A stretch of DNA of 64,000 nucleotides from positions 310,001 to 374,000 of the forward strand of contig JACEUU010000003.1 of NCBI GenBank assembly GCA_024998755.1, in the 5' to 3' direction. The DNA is from Vampirovibrio sp. (lineage in GTDB: Bacteria; Cyanobacteriota; Vampirovibrionia; Vampirovibrionales; JAJTHC01). Every line of letters begins with the position of its first letter. The stretch's first letter is position 1. Below are positions 31,849-39,880 of this stretch, piece by piece. The position numbers were made by a program, and so were the translations under genes. Below the pieces are notes generated by a model. That model was not told where the DNA came from. It did not search any database and was given only the letters and a program-made list of their open reading frames with translations.

Positions 31849-32679
31849 CTAATCGCTTGAATTACTGCGTTTGCGTCTAGCTTGAAGACCCAATTCCACA
31901 AACACAGGCACTAACGCCTTAGGCATTTCAGGGTGTACCAACAAATAACTAAGAGAAGTCGTCATTTTAGCAAACGACATACAGGCTGGTAGCATAGCCA
32001 ATAATACCCTATTGCTGTTTGTTTCTAGTAATCGATAGTGATTTGTTTGTTGTTTTGTACAATCCCATTGCCATTGTTGCGATTCAGGTATATGACTGCA
32101 CGTTATCTTATAAGCATCCTCTAGCGAAACACCTTTTAACGAAATAGAGGGTAAGCTCATTTGTAAGAAAAGTTCATCATCCTTTTTTACACCAAATGTA
32201 AAATCTGGTGAAAGAAGCCCTTTTTCAAAACTAATATCAGTAGCAGCAGTTAAGGGCAACTGTTGGGTATAGTCTGATATAATTGAAGAACACCCTCTAT
32301 TATGCATTTCTGTTTGAAATACCCCTTTTAAAGTAAAACTTTTGGTCTCTGGCTTCGGGTTGGTGTGTTCAACAAAAAACAAGGCTAATGCATTAATCTG
32401 ACTTTTACTAGGATAATCAAAGACCCCTGTCGTAAAGGTATAACCATCAGTACTATCTTGAGGAATAATGGTTAGAAGCTGATACCCTTGGTCTAAATAT
32501 TTCCGTAATTCAGGCGTATTGGCAACAACATCATTATAGGATTGAACTTGTTTTAAGATTTTTTTATACCCAATGGCTTGCATCACTATCATAGAAACTA
32601 CAAAAATAAAAAAACTAACAATCCCAATAACTGCCACTGTCGTTATAATTTCAGAATATGGGGCAGATAATTTATCCAC
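31849..32679 (-). CDS. Hypothetical membrane-anchored protein, paralog 3 of 3 (GTG start)
   Basis: SYNDVVANTPELRKYLDQGYQLLTII...HPEMPKALVPVFVELG. Confidence 0.7.
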   Translation of the reverse strand: MDKLSAPYSEIITTVAVIGIVSFFIFVVSMIVMQAIGYKKILKQVQSYNDVVANTPELRKYLDQGYQLLTIIPQDSTDGYTFTTGVFDYPSKSQINALALFFVEHTNPKPETKSFTLKGVFQTEMHNRGCSSIISDYTQQLPLTAATDISFEKGLLSPDFTFGVKKDDELFLQMSLPSISLKGVSLEDAYKITCSHIPESQQWQWDCTKQQTNHYRLLETNSNRVLLAMLPACMSFAKMTTSLSYLLVHPEMPKALVPVFVELGLQARRKRSNSSD

Positions 32680-32808
32680 AATTGAACACTCCTGTATAAA
32701 ACTGTTGAACCTTGTTCAAAACACTAGCACTACTGTCGACATCCAAACCGCCAGTGCACACAAAAACAGGCTAAATCAGCTATCTACAGTAGCTTACAAG
32801 GCGAACAT

Positions 32809-32910
32809 AAAAAAAACCTCCTCTCGCACAGGGGCTGAAAGGAGGAACTATTTCTTAAAATTGGGAGTGAGGGAAATAGTTTAAAACAAGAGAAAACATT
32901 GCATCAGAAC
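32809..32910 (-). ncRNA. Candidate sRNA or leader 2 with intrinsic terminator
   Basis: Reverse strand GGGGTTGTAT-N16-TATTCT promoter-like, then CCTCCT...AGGAGG + T8 terminator. Confidence 0.4.
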
Positions 32911-33140
32911 AAGTTTAGAATACATTAAACAGTGTTTTATACAACCCCCTGTAGAGAAATAACTTTAAATTGTTACAAAACTTTACAATACTACGCTTGA
33001 CTCCCGCCCGTTTTGCATGCAACCCACCTATATCCAGTAAATTTCATACAAGTGCTTTAATTGGTCTAAAATCTCAAAAAAATACCGTGCAAATAGGGGC
33101 TTTACAGGTCTGTTTTTTTTATCTACAATGGGGGCTTAAT

Positions 33141-33256
33141 AAAAAAAACCTTCGCTGAACGATAAAATTCAGCAAAGGCGGTATCCATTTCTTAAGTTAA
33201 AACTTTTATGCAATTAACAGAATTTGGCTTTGTTCTGTCTTTATGCGTTCGTCGGG
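33141..33256 (-). ncRNA. Candidate sRNA 1 with intrinsic terminator
   Basis: Reverse strand GGGGTTGTAC-N16-TAATCT promoter-like, ACAGAA/TTCTGT hairpin, then CCTTTGCTGAA...TTCAGCGAAGG + T8 terminator. Confidence 0.45.
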
Positions 33257-33374
33257 AATAATAGATTACCTCTTTATAAAAAATGTACAACCCCTTTCTC
33301 TTTGTTTTGTTACAATTCGTTACAATTAAGCACGCTTATTCTTCTACACTTATAGAAAAAGATACCCTTCCCGT

Positions 33375-34604
33375 ATGGCATTTCCCCTACAATCTATCCA
33401 CATCACCCTAGCCGTTGGGGGTGGCATTGCCGCTTACAAAGCGTGTGATTTTATCCGTGAAGCACAACGCCACGGCATTGCAAGCATTCACCCCATTTTA
33501 ACGCCAGATTCCCAACAGTTTATCACCCCACTTACATTGGCTAGCCTTGCCATGCAACCCGCCACCATAGATTCCTTCGCCTTAGATGAGCGCGGCGTAC
33601 CGCTCCATATTGCCTTGGCTCAAAAAACGGATGCATTGGTTATTTTACCAGCCACCGCCAACTTACTAGCCAAGCTAGCCAATGGTTTTGGCGATAATTT
33701 GGTTACCACAACTGCCTTAACGTTCACTAATAAGCCTATTATTATTGTGCCTGCTATGAATACCCGTATGTGGGAAAACCCTTTTGTGCAGGAAAACCTT
33801 CGCAAGCTGGAAGCCCAGCCTAATATTACTTGCGTTATGCCCAGTGCGGGCTTGCTGGCTTGTGGCGAAACAGGGGCGGGGCATTTAGCACCGTATACGC
33901 TTATTTTTGAAGCTTTATATAAAGTAACGCACCCTCATGCCAACTTGTTTAAAGGGGTGAAAACCCTTGTTACGGCTGGTGGAACGATTGAACCGCTGGA
34001 TGTTGCCAGAGTGCTAACCAACCGCAGTAGTGGCAAAATGGGTGTTGCTTTGGCAGATGAATTACACGCAATGGGAGCAATGGTTACCTTGGTTACCGCC
34101 CAATCAGAGCCTCCTGTTCGCTCTTATAGGGTTATTCAGGCACAAACAGCGGAAAAAATGAAAACCGCCGTGCTAGGGCTTGCTGATGAGCAGGATTGGA
34201 TTTTGAAAGCCGCTGCGGTTTCTGATTTTAAATTACAGGATAGTAACCCGCACCAAAAGCTGAAAAAACAGCCCAATCAAACCAGTTATAGCTTAACGTT
34301 TGATTTAAACCCCGATATTTTGGCGTTATTAGGGCAGAAAAAACGCCCAAACCAAGTATTGGTGGGCTTCGCGGCGGAAACAGAAACGGCGGAAATTGCC
34401 CCTCTGCTGGAAAAGCTGAACCGCAAAAATGCTTCGGTGTTATTGGTTAATAACGTTGCTACCACTGGGTTAGGGTTCGGTAGCGATGAAAACCAGCTGA
34501 AACTACTCTACCCAGATGGGACAACGGAAGAAACCCCCATTTTGCCCAAACCCTTGTTAGCTAGGCACGTTTTACTAGCGTTAGCCCATCGGTTTTTGAA
34601 GTAA
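33375..34604 (+). CDS. coaBC: Bifunctional phosphopantothenoylcysteine decarboxylase/phosphopantothenate--cysteine ligase
   Basis: ITLAVGGGIAAYKACDFIREAQRHG, PAMNTRMWENP, LVTAGGTIEPLDVARVLTNRSSGKMG. Confidence 0.95.
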   Translation: MAFPLQSIHITLAVGGGIAAYKACDFIREAQRHGIASIHPILTPDSQQFITPLTLASLAMQPATIDSFALDERGVPLHIALAQKTDALVILPATANLLAKLANGFGDNLVTTTALTFTNKPIIIVPAMNTRMWENPFVQENLRKLEAQPNITCVMPSAGLLACGETGAGHLAPYTLIFEALYKVTHPHANLFKGVKTLVTAGGTIEPLDVARVLTNRSSGKMGVALADELHAMGAMVTLVTAQSEPPVRSYRVIQAQTAEKMKTAVLGLADEQDWILKAAAVSDFKLQDSNPHQKLKKQPNQTSYSLTFDLNPDILALLGQKKRPNQVLVGFAAETETAEIAPLLEKLNRKNASVLLVNNVATTGLGFGSDENQLKLLYPDGTTEETPILPKPLLARHVLLALAHRFLK

Positions 34605-34605
34605 G

Positions 34606-34665
34606 CACTTGATTGTTTGGCATGAATTCAAGTGCCGCTTGAAAAAAAGGCAAACAGTCAAGTTG
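34606..34665. repeat. CTTGATTGTTTG-family repeat, short unit (locus 1)
   Basis: CTTGATTGTTTGGCATGAATTCAAGTGCCGCTTGAAAAAAAGGCAAACAGTCAAGTT; nested palindrome. Confidence 0.8.
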
Positions 34666-34749
34666 CAACCTATTTTCTTCATTGTGAAACGCTAAAACCT
34701 TTGAATAAAAAGGGTTTCAAGCTTTCAGGGAACCCCTATTGTAGGGTTA

Positions 34750-34838
34750 AACTTGATTGTTTGGCACGAATTCAAGTGCTGCTTGATTTTAAGGAATTCT
34801 TTCAAGACGCACTTGAAAAACTGGCAAACAATCAAGTT
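34750..34838. repeat. CTTGATTGTTTG-family repeat, long unit (locus 1)
   Basis: AACTTGATTGTTTG ... CAAACAATCAAGTT outer stem with internal TTCAAGTGCTGCTTGA and TTCAAGACGCACTTGAA hairpins. Confidence 0.85.
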
Positions 34839-34866
34839 CAGCCAAAGTATAGTAGTTTAAATCATT

Positions 34867-35106
34867 AGACCTCTTGCATGACTCGATAGGTGGGTGCAGA
34901 TTCTAGGAATGTTGTTTGCCCTGCAAACAGGTTGCTTTAGCAACCAAGAACGCAGAATTTGAGGTGTACACGGAAGTACATAAGAATTCGTTGATTCCTC
35001 TGGAATCATTCTACCGAAGGTAGAAAATACCGCAAATGACAACGTAAAACGTTCTACGTTTTCTCGCTCTGCGGATGCCCCAGATATCGAGTCATGCAAG
35101 AGGTCT
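34867..35106. repeat. Hairpin-array MITE-like element, copy C (long form, inverted relative to A)
   Basis: AGACCTCTTGCATGACTCGATA terminal inverted repeats flanked by TA; at least seven consecutive short hairpins inside. Confidence 0.85.
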
Positions 35107-35193
35107 ATTAGTGAACTTGTAGGGACGGATACAATCCGCCCTCTAAAATAAAATAGAGTCAGAAAATTTTTAAAAGACTATCACTGGATTGGT

Positions 35194-35508
35194 CTACTTT
35201 TGAAGCATTTCAACAGCGAGAATAAAATCGACGTCTTGTTGGGTAACGCCCCCAGCATCGTGGGTGGAAAGGGTTGCCCACACTTGGTTGTAGCAATTTT
35301 GCCAATCAGGATGATGATTTTGGCTTTCAGCAATGCTTGCCACTTGTTGCATAAAAGCAAAGGCCTGTTGAAAATCAGCAAATTGCCAGTGTTTGGTCAG
35401 GCTAGAGGGGGTTTTTTCGGTTGCGGGGTGGTACGCCCAGCCGTGTAGAGTTTCGTCTAGCGTGGCTTGAAGGTCGGCTAGGGTTAGCAGGGTGGTGTTG
35501 ATTTGCAT
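35194..35508 (-). CDS. phhB: 4a-hydroxytetrahydrobiopterin dehydratase
   Basis: W.F.DF..AF.FM..VA.IAE...HHPDW..CYN.V pattern (SIAESQNHHPDWQNCYNQVWATLSTHDAGGVTQQD). Confidence 0.9.
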   Translation of the reverse strand: MQINTTLLTLADLQATLDETLHGWAYHPATEKTPSSLTKHWQFADFQQAFAFMQQVASIAESQNHHPDWQNCYNQVWATLSTHDAGGVTQQDVDFILAVEMLQK

Positions 35509-35766
35509 GGGTTAACGCTCCTAGCGATGCTGATTTTTTCATACGCCTTATGAACCAAAGCTGATTGTAGCATGCCCCCTTGGCTCTTTCGCCTTAATAA
35601 ATTGTTAGGATGCTGAAAGACTCTTTACCCCTTAGAATCACGAAACTTTAAATTTTTGACATTTATTTGACAAGCTAAATTAAACCATGGTATCAATGGC
35701 TCGTTAATGGGTTGGGTTTCAATGAAGCAACCCAAATTGTGGACTGCTTTTTTTGAGGATGATGCT

Positions 35767-35916
35767 ATGTTGTGGACTATTTTTACCATTTTATTGGTGC
35801 TGTGGTTGTTAGGTGTTGTTACTGGCTACACCATTAACGGGTTTATTCATATTTTGTTAGTGGTTGCTATTGCGGTTGTTTTAATTAGAGTCATTCAAGG
35901 TAGAAAGCCCTTATAA
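35767..35916 (+). CDS. lmo0937-family small membrane protein (49 aa)
   Basis: MLWTIFTILLVLWLLGVVTGYTINGFIHILLVVAIAVVLIRVIQGRKPL; start placed by comparison with the second copy at 39481-39630. Confidence 0.8.
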   Translation: MLWTIFTILLVLWLLGVVTGYTINGFIHILLVVAIAVVLIRVIQGRKPL

Positions 35917-35943
35917 CAAGGCGAAACCACTGCCCACTGCTTA

Positions 35944-36067
35944 GACCAGTTCAAAGACTGAATAGCGTGTTTTGTCATTCTGAACGAACGTGAAGAATCC
36001 CCTTAGACAAACACAGGAGATGTTTCGCATCCGCTCAACATGACGCTATTCAATCTTTGAATTGGTT
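35944..36067. repeat. Composite palindromic element E2
   Basis: Outer CCAGTTCAAAGACTGAATAGCGTG / CGCTATTCAATCTTTGAATTGG; inner GTCATTCTGAACGAACGTGAAGAATC ... CTCAACATGAC. Confidence 0.8.
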
Positions 36068-36307
36068 TGAGGTTTCACCATATTACGTAAGTCCGTAAAA
36101 TGGAGATTTGACGAACCTTTGGGGCATTTTAAACCTCGTGTTTGATGGATTCAAACAGCGTTTCCCCAAACAGGGATAGGCTATTTTCAGGGGTATAAGG
36201 GGTTGTCCTTAACGTTTAGTAAGCAACAATGAGTTGTACTTCTGTATTTCTTCAGCTTAGTCTATAATCAATATAGCTTTGAAACCATTATTTTAAGGAA
36301 TACTAGC

Positions 36308-37144
36308 TTGCAACCCCCGTATATAAACCCTCATCCCGATCTTGATTTCTTTACTTGTAGTCATTGTAAACAGATCAGTGAACCTAAACGTTTTATATTA
36401 CAAACTTTAACCGGTGAAGATCCTTCTGAATTTTTATCTAAGGCTTCAGCTAAAGAGTTTCAATTTGAATTTTGCAAAGAATCATCACCTGTAACTTTTG
36501 ATGTAGGTTCGCCCTATAATGATAATTCTTTTGATCCTTCCGATTTTCTGAACCCCTTATTAAATCGCTTAATGGCTCTGAAATGTAACATATGCAAACG
36601 TATACATTTATTTGCGGATAATACCCCCGCGAAAAACCTTGAAGCTGAAGCTGAACGTTATAAAGATCCTTCTTACGGATATCATGATGATGAACCACGA
36701 CCAACCTATCAATTATTGTACCCCATTTTATTTGAAGCACCCTTACCATCAGAAGAGATGCCCATAACTGTTAAAAAAATCTATAATGAAGCCCGATCGG
36801 TATTACCACACTCAACAAGTGCTAGTTGTTTGTTACTAAGAAGAGCATTAGAAACTTTATTGTGTCTAACGTTAAAAAAAGAAAAAGGCGAACTAAAAGA
36901 TTTAATACCAGCTTTCTTTAAAAAGCACAATCACTTAGAAGAGGCATTACAGGCTTCTTTCGAAGTAGTTCGCCTATACGGTAATACGGCTTGCCATAAC
37001 AACCCTAACGAACTACATTTAATGGATGATGAAGATAATGCACTTATGTTATGTGACTGTATAAACTTGATTGTCGATTCTGTCATTACTTACCAAAAAA
37101 GAGTAGAAGCATTATTAGCTCAACATCCCAAAGGTAACAAATAA
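36308..37144 (+). CDS. DUF4145-like protein (TTG start)
   Basis: C-terminal YNEARSVLPHSTSASCLLLRRALETLL...VVRLYGNTACHNNP resembles DUF4145/HEPN-like domains; N-terminal CSHCK and CNICK zinc-ribbon-like cysteines. Confidence 0.6.
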   Translation: MQPPYINPHPDLDFFTCSHCKQISEPKRFILQTLTGEDPSEFLSKASAKEFQFEFCKESSPVTFDVGSPYNDNSFDPSDFLNPLLNRLMALKCNICKRIHLFADNTPAKNLEAEAERYKDPSYGYHDDEPRPTYQLLYPILFEAPLPSEEMPITVKKIYNEARSVLPHSTSASCLLLRRALETLLCLTLKKEKGELKDLIPAFFKKHNHLEEALQASFEVVRLYGNTACHNNPNELHLMDDEDNALMLCDCINLIVDSVITYQKRVEALLAQHPKGNK

Positions 37145-37356
37145 CTAAACTGCTTTTAGACAAACCCCGCCCATAATAACCGACCCGACGCTGCAACGCT
37201 ACCAAACGCTTCTACCGCTAAGGGTTGATAAGGTTTCTTGCACGTTGAAAAGAAGCTTGACCGAAAGCCAATGGGCTTCCTAATCGGTCTGCTTCACTAC
37301 GTTTCGTATCAGCCCCTCTTTCCAACTGGATAAGGTTTGAAAGAGGGGCATCTTAA

Positions 37357-37513
37357 ACCAATTAAACGATTAAATGGCGTGTTTAGTTTTACATCATCGT
37401 CGGGCGACCACAAGGGTTCGCCCCTACAGCAATCTCTTAATTCTCCTTCGTAGGGGAGACCCTCGTGGTCTCCCGCTCCAAGATTTTATGCCATTTAATC
37501 GTTCCATTGGTAT
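37357..37513. repeat. Composite palindromic element E3
   Basis: Outer ACCAATTAAACGATTAAATGGCGTG / GCCATTTAATCGTTCCATTGGTAT; inner GGGCGACCACAAGGGTTCGCCCCTAC / GTAGGGGAGACCCTCGTGGTCTCCC. Confidence 0.85.
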
Positions 37514-37536
37514 TAAAAGGCATTCAATACCAATTT

Positions 37537-39402
37537 TTAATCAGCAGCATCTTGCGAAAGAATCACGATTGAATAAGCACCTAAACTAACATTGGCACTC
37601 CAAGCATGGTCATCCTTTTCAGCGTCATAAGCTTCAGTATCAACGCTTTTAAAATCTTCTATTGAAGGGTCATATAGTTTTGAACTACTATTAAAACGAA
37701 CCTTCCAAATACCTGGTTTTGGCATACCAATATGGTAATTTTCAAAAGGATTATTGGAAAAATTAGCCACAATCACCACATCATCCCCTGTTTCGCCACT
37801 ATCCCAACGATGATAAGCAATCACCTTTTGCTCGTTGTTAACGTGGGTCACTTCACAATGATGCCCCTGTAAACCCTTGGTCGTATTATTAATATTACGA
37901 CGCAAATGAATTAAATCTCGATAAGCATCAATAATGCCTTTATACTTTTTAGCCAAAAACCAATCTAACGGTTCACTGTCTTCAAACCAAAGATTTTCCA
38001 ACATTTCTTGCCCTTGAAATATCATTGGAATACCTGGGCTTGTTAGCACAACACCAGCACCTAAAATGGATCGTTTTTTACTGAATATGCTCCGTTCATC
38101 GCCTTCATGGTTGTCAATTTCATAAGTAACCCGTGCTTTACCATTGGCTACATCATCATGAGATTCTGAATAAATAACGCGTTGAAAGGCATCTTCGCCA
38201 TACCGTTTTTCAATAACCGACTTTAATGCTTCCATATCTCTATCAGCGTCATGCATAGCAATAATTTGTGCCCGAATTTGATGCACAAATTCGGTATCCC
38301 ACTGGGCATCAAAGCCAGCCCCACCTTCGCCCGTTGTTTTTACAACCCACGGTTCTGAACCGACATCTTCTGCAATCATAATTTTCCAAGGGCATCGCTC
38401 ATTTTTGGCATCATTTATCCATTGCAATAAACTATACCCATCGGGCAAATCTTCCCCACTGGCCATATGGTCTACTTTACGAATATAAACAGTGGCGTCA
38501 AATCTTGCCCCATCTAATCTAAATTCTTCTAACCACATCATGGCATTATCATGTAAAAAAGTACGCACTTCATTCCGTCCATAATCAAACCGAGTATGCC
38601 CCCACGGGGTGCTAGCCCGATGATCTTCATAAAAATACTGACCACCGCCATCATTTCGAGAGGTGCCATCAAACTGCCAAATATCTAAATCACTGGGTCC
38701 AGCGTGGTTGTAAACCAAATCTAAAATCACAGCAATCCCTGCTTGATGACACGCATCAATAAACGCCTTAAACTGTTCAGATCCGCCATAAACGCTTTCT
38801 ACAGCATAGAAATCAACGGGGTTATACCCCCAAGAATAGTCACCAGGGAATGAGCAAATAGGCATAACTGAAACAGCATTTACGCCTAGCTTTTGCAAAT
38901 AAGGTATTTTTTTCATGCAATCAGCAAACGTTGAAGGTTTATCTGCTTCTTGCTTGGCATTAAACGTACCAACGTGCATTTCATACAGCACTAATTCATG
39001 CCAAGCAGGCATATTAAAATTTTGACATTGCCAATCGTAATGAGAATCTACAATAACCGAACTACGATAATCGTCGGAATTTTTTTTACCGCAAGGGTCT
39101 CTATGGGTTAACAGTGTCCCTTCTTTAGTTTCAATTTGATAGCGGTATTGGCTGCCAATTTGGCACCCTTCAACCACTGTTTTCCAAACACCAAAGGGGT
39201 CACGCTCTAATTCAATGGCTTTATCTTTAAACCCTAACTCATTAAAATCACCAGTTAAATATACAGTCTTAGCGTCAGGAGCCCACACAACAAATTCATA
39301 AATCTCTTTACCTGCTTGGTTGCTAACTAAGTTAACACCGTACGTGCTTTTATAAGCGGTTTGTTGGTTTTCAACACCTGATTCTGCAAGTTGGGTTGGC
39401 AT
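37537..39402 (-). CDS. GH13 alpha-glucan branching enzyme-like protein
   Basis: CBM48-like VVWAPDAKTVYLTGDFNEL, ILDLVYNHAGPSD, FRLDGARFDATVYI, YSESHDD. Confidence 0.85.
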   Translation of the reverse strand: MPTQLAESGVENQQTAYKSTYGVNLVSNQAGKEIYEFVVWAPDAKTVYLTGDFNELGFKDKAIELERDPFGVWKTVVEGCQIGSQYRYQIETKEGTLLTHRDPCGKKNSDDYRSSVIVDSHYDWQCQNFNMPAWHELVLYEMHVGTFNAKQEADKPSTFADCMKKIPYLQKLGVNAVSVMPICSFPGDYSWGYNPVDFYAVESVYGGSEQFKAFIDACHQAGIAVILDLVYNHAGPSDLDIWQFDGTSRNDGGGQYFYEDHRASTPWGHTRFDYGRNEVRTFLHDNAMMWLEEFRLDGARFDATVYIRKVDHMASGEDLPDGYSLLQWINDAKNERCPWKIMIAEDVGSEPWVVKTTGEGGAGFDAQWDTEFVHQIRAQIIAMHDADRDMEALKSVIEKRYGEDAFQRVIYSESHDDVANGKARVTYEIDNHEGDERSIFSKKRSILGAGVVLTSPGIPMIFQGQEMLENLWFEDSEPLDWFLAKKYKGIIDAYRDLIHLRRNINNTTKGLQGHHCEVTHVNNEQKVIAYHRWDSGETGDDVVIVANFSNNPFENYHIGMPKPGIWKVRFNSSSKLYDPSIEDFKSVDTEAYDAEKDDHAWSANVSLGAYSIVILSQDAAD

Positions 39403-39480
39403 TACTTGTATTCCTTAATAAAAATTAATGAGTAATTAAAACGGTTTATACCTCATACATAGATAAAAAGTCTACACTTG

Positions 39481-39630
39481 TTATAATGGCGTTCTACCTT
39501 GGATAACTCTGATTAACACAACGGCAATAGCAACCACTAATAAAATATGGATAAATCCATTAATGGTATAGCCACTAACAACACCGAACAACCACAACAC
39601 CATTAAAATGGTAAAAATAGTCCACAACAT
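39481..39630 (-). CDS. lmo0937-family small membrane protein, second copy (49 aa; below ORF-track cutoff)
   Basis: Reverse strand MLWTIFTILMVLWLFGVVSGYTINGFIHILLVVAIAVVLIRVIQGRTPL*. Confidence 0.85.
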   Translation of the reverse strand: MLWTIFTILMVLWLFGVVSGYTINGFIHILLVVAIAVVLIRVIQGRTPL

Positions 39631-39880
39631 ATTAAAATCCTCAAAAAACGTCCTAAAATAATAAGTTTAGGTTACTTCATTGAAACCTAAAAAAGCAACC
39701 AACCATTAGTAACATTATTTAATTTATGCTGTCAAATAAATGACAATAACTTAAAGTTTCATTTATAATTTTTTGGATTTATTAAAAAAGGCTTATATTT
39801 TTAGCAACTAGCGAATACCCCTCATTTTTGCTAGGATAAAAGGCATCGTTAAGCCCACCGTACTGGAAAAACCACCCACC

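Noticed and set aside
34606-35106. CRISPR-like array
   Set aside because: Units differ in length, are internally palindromic, spacers are not uniform, and no cas genes are nearby.
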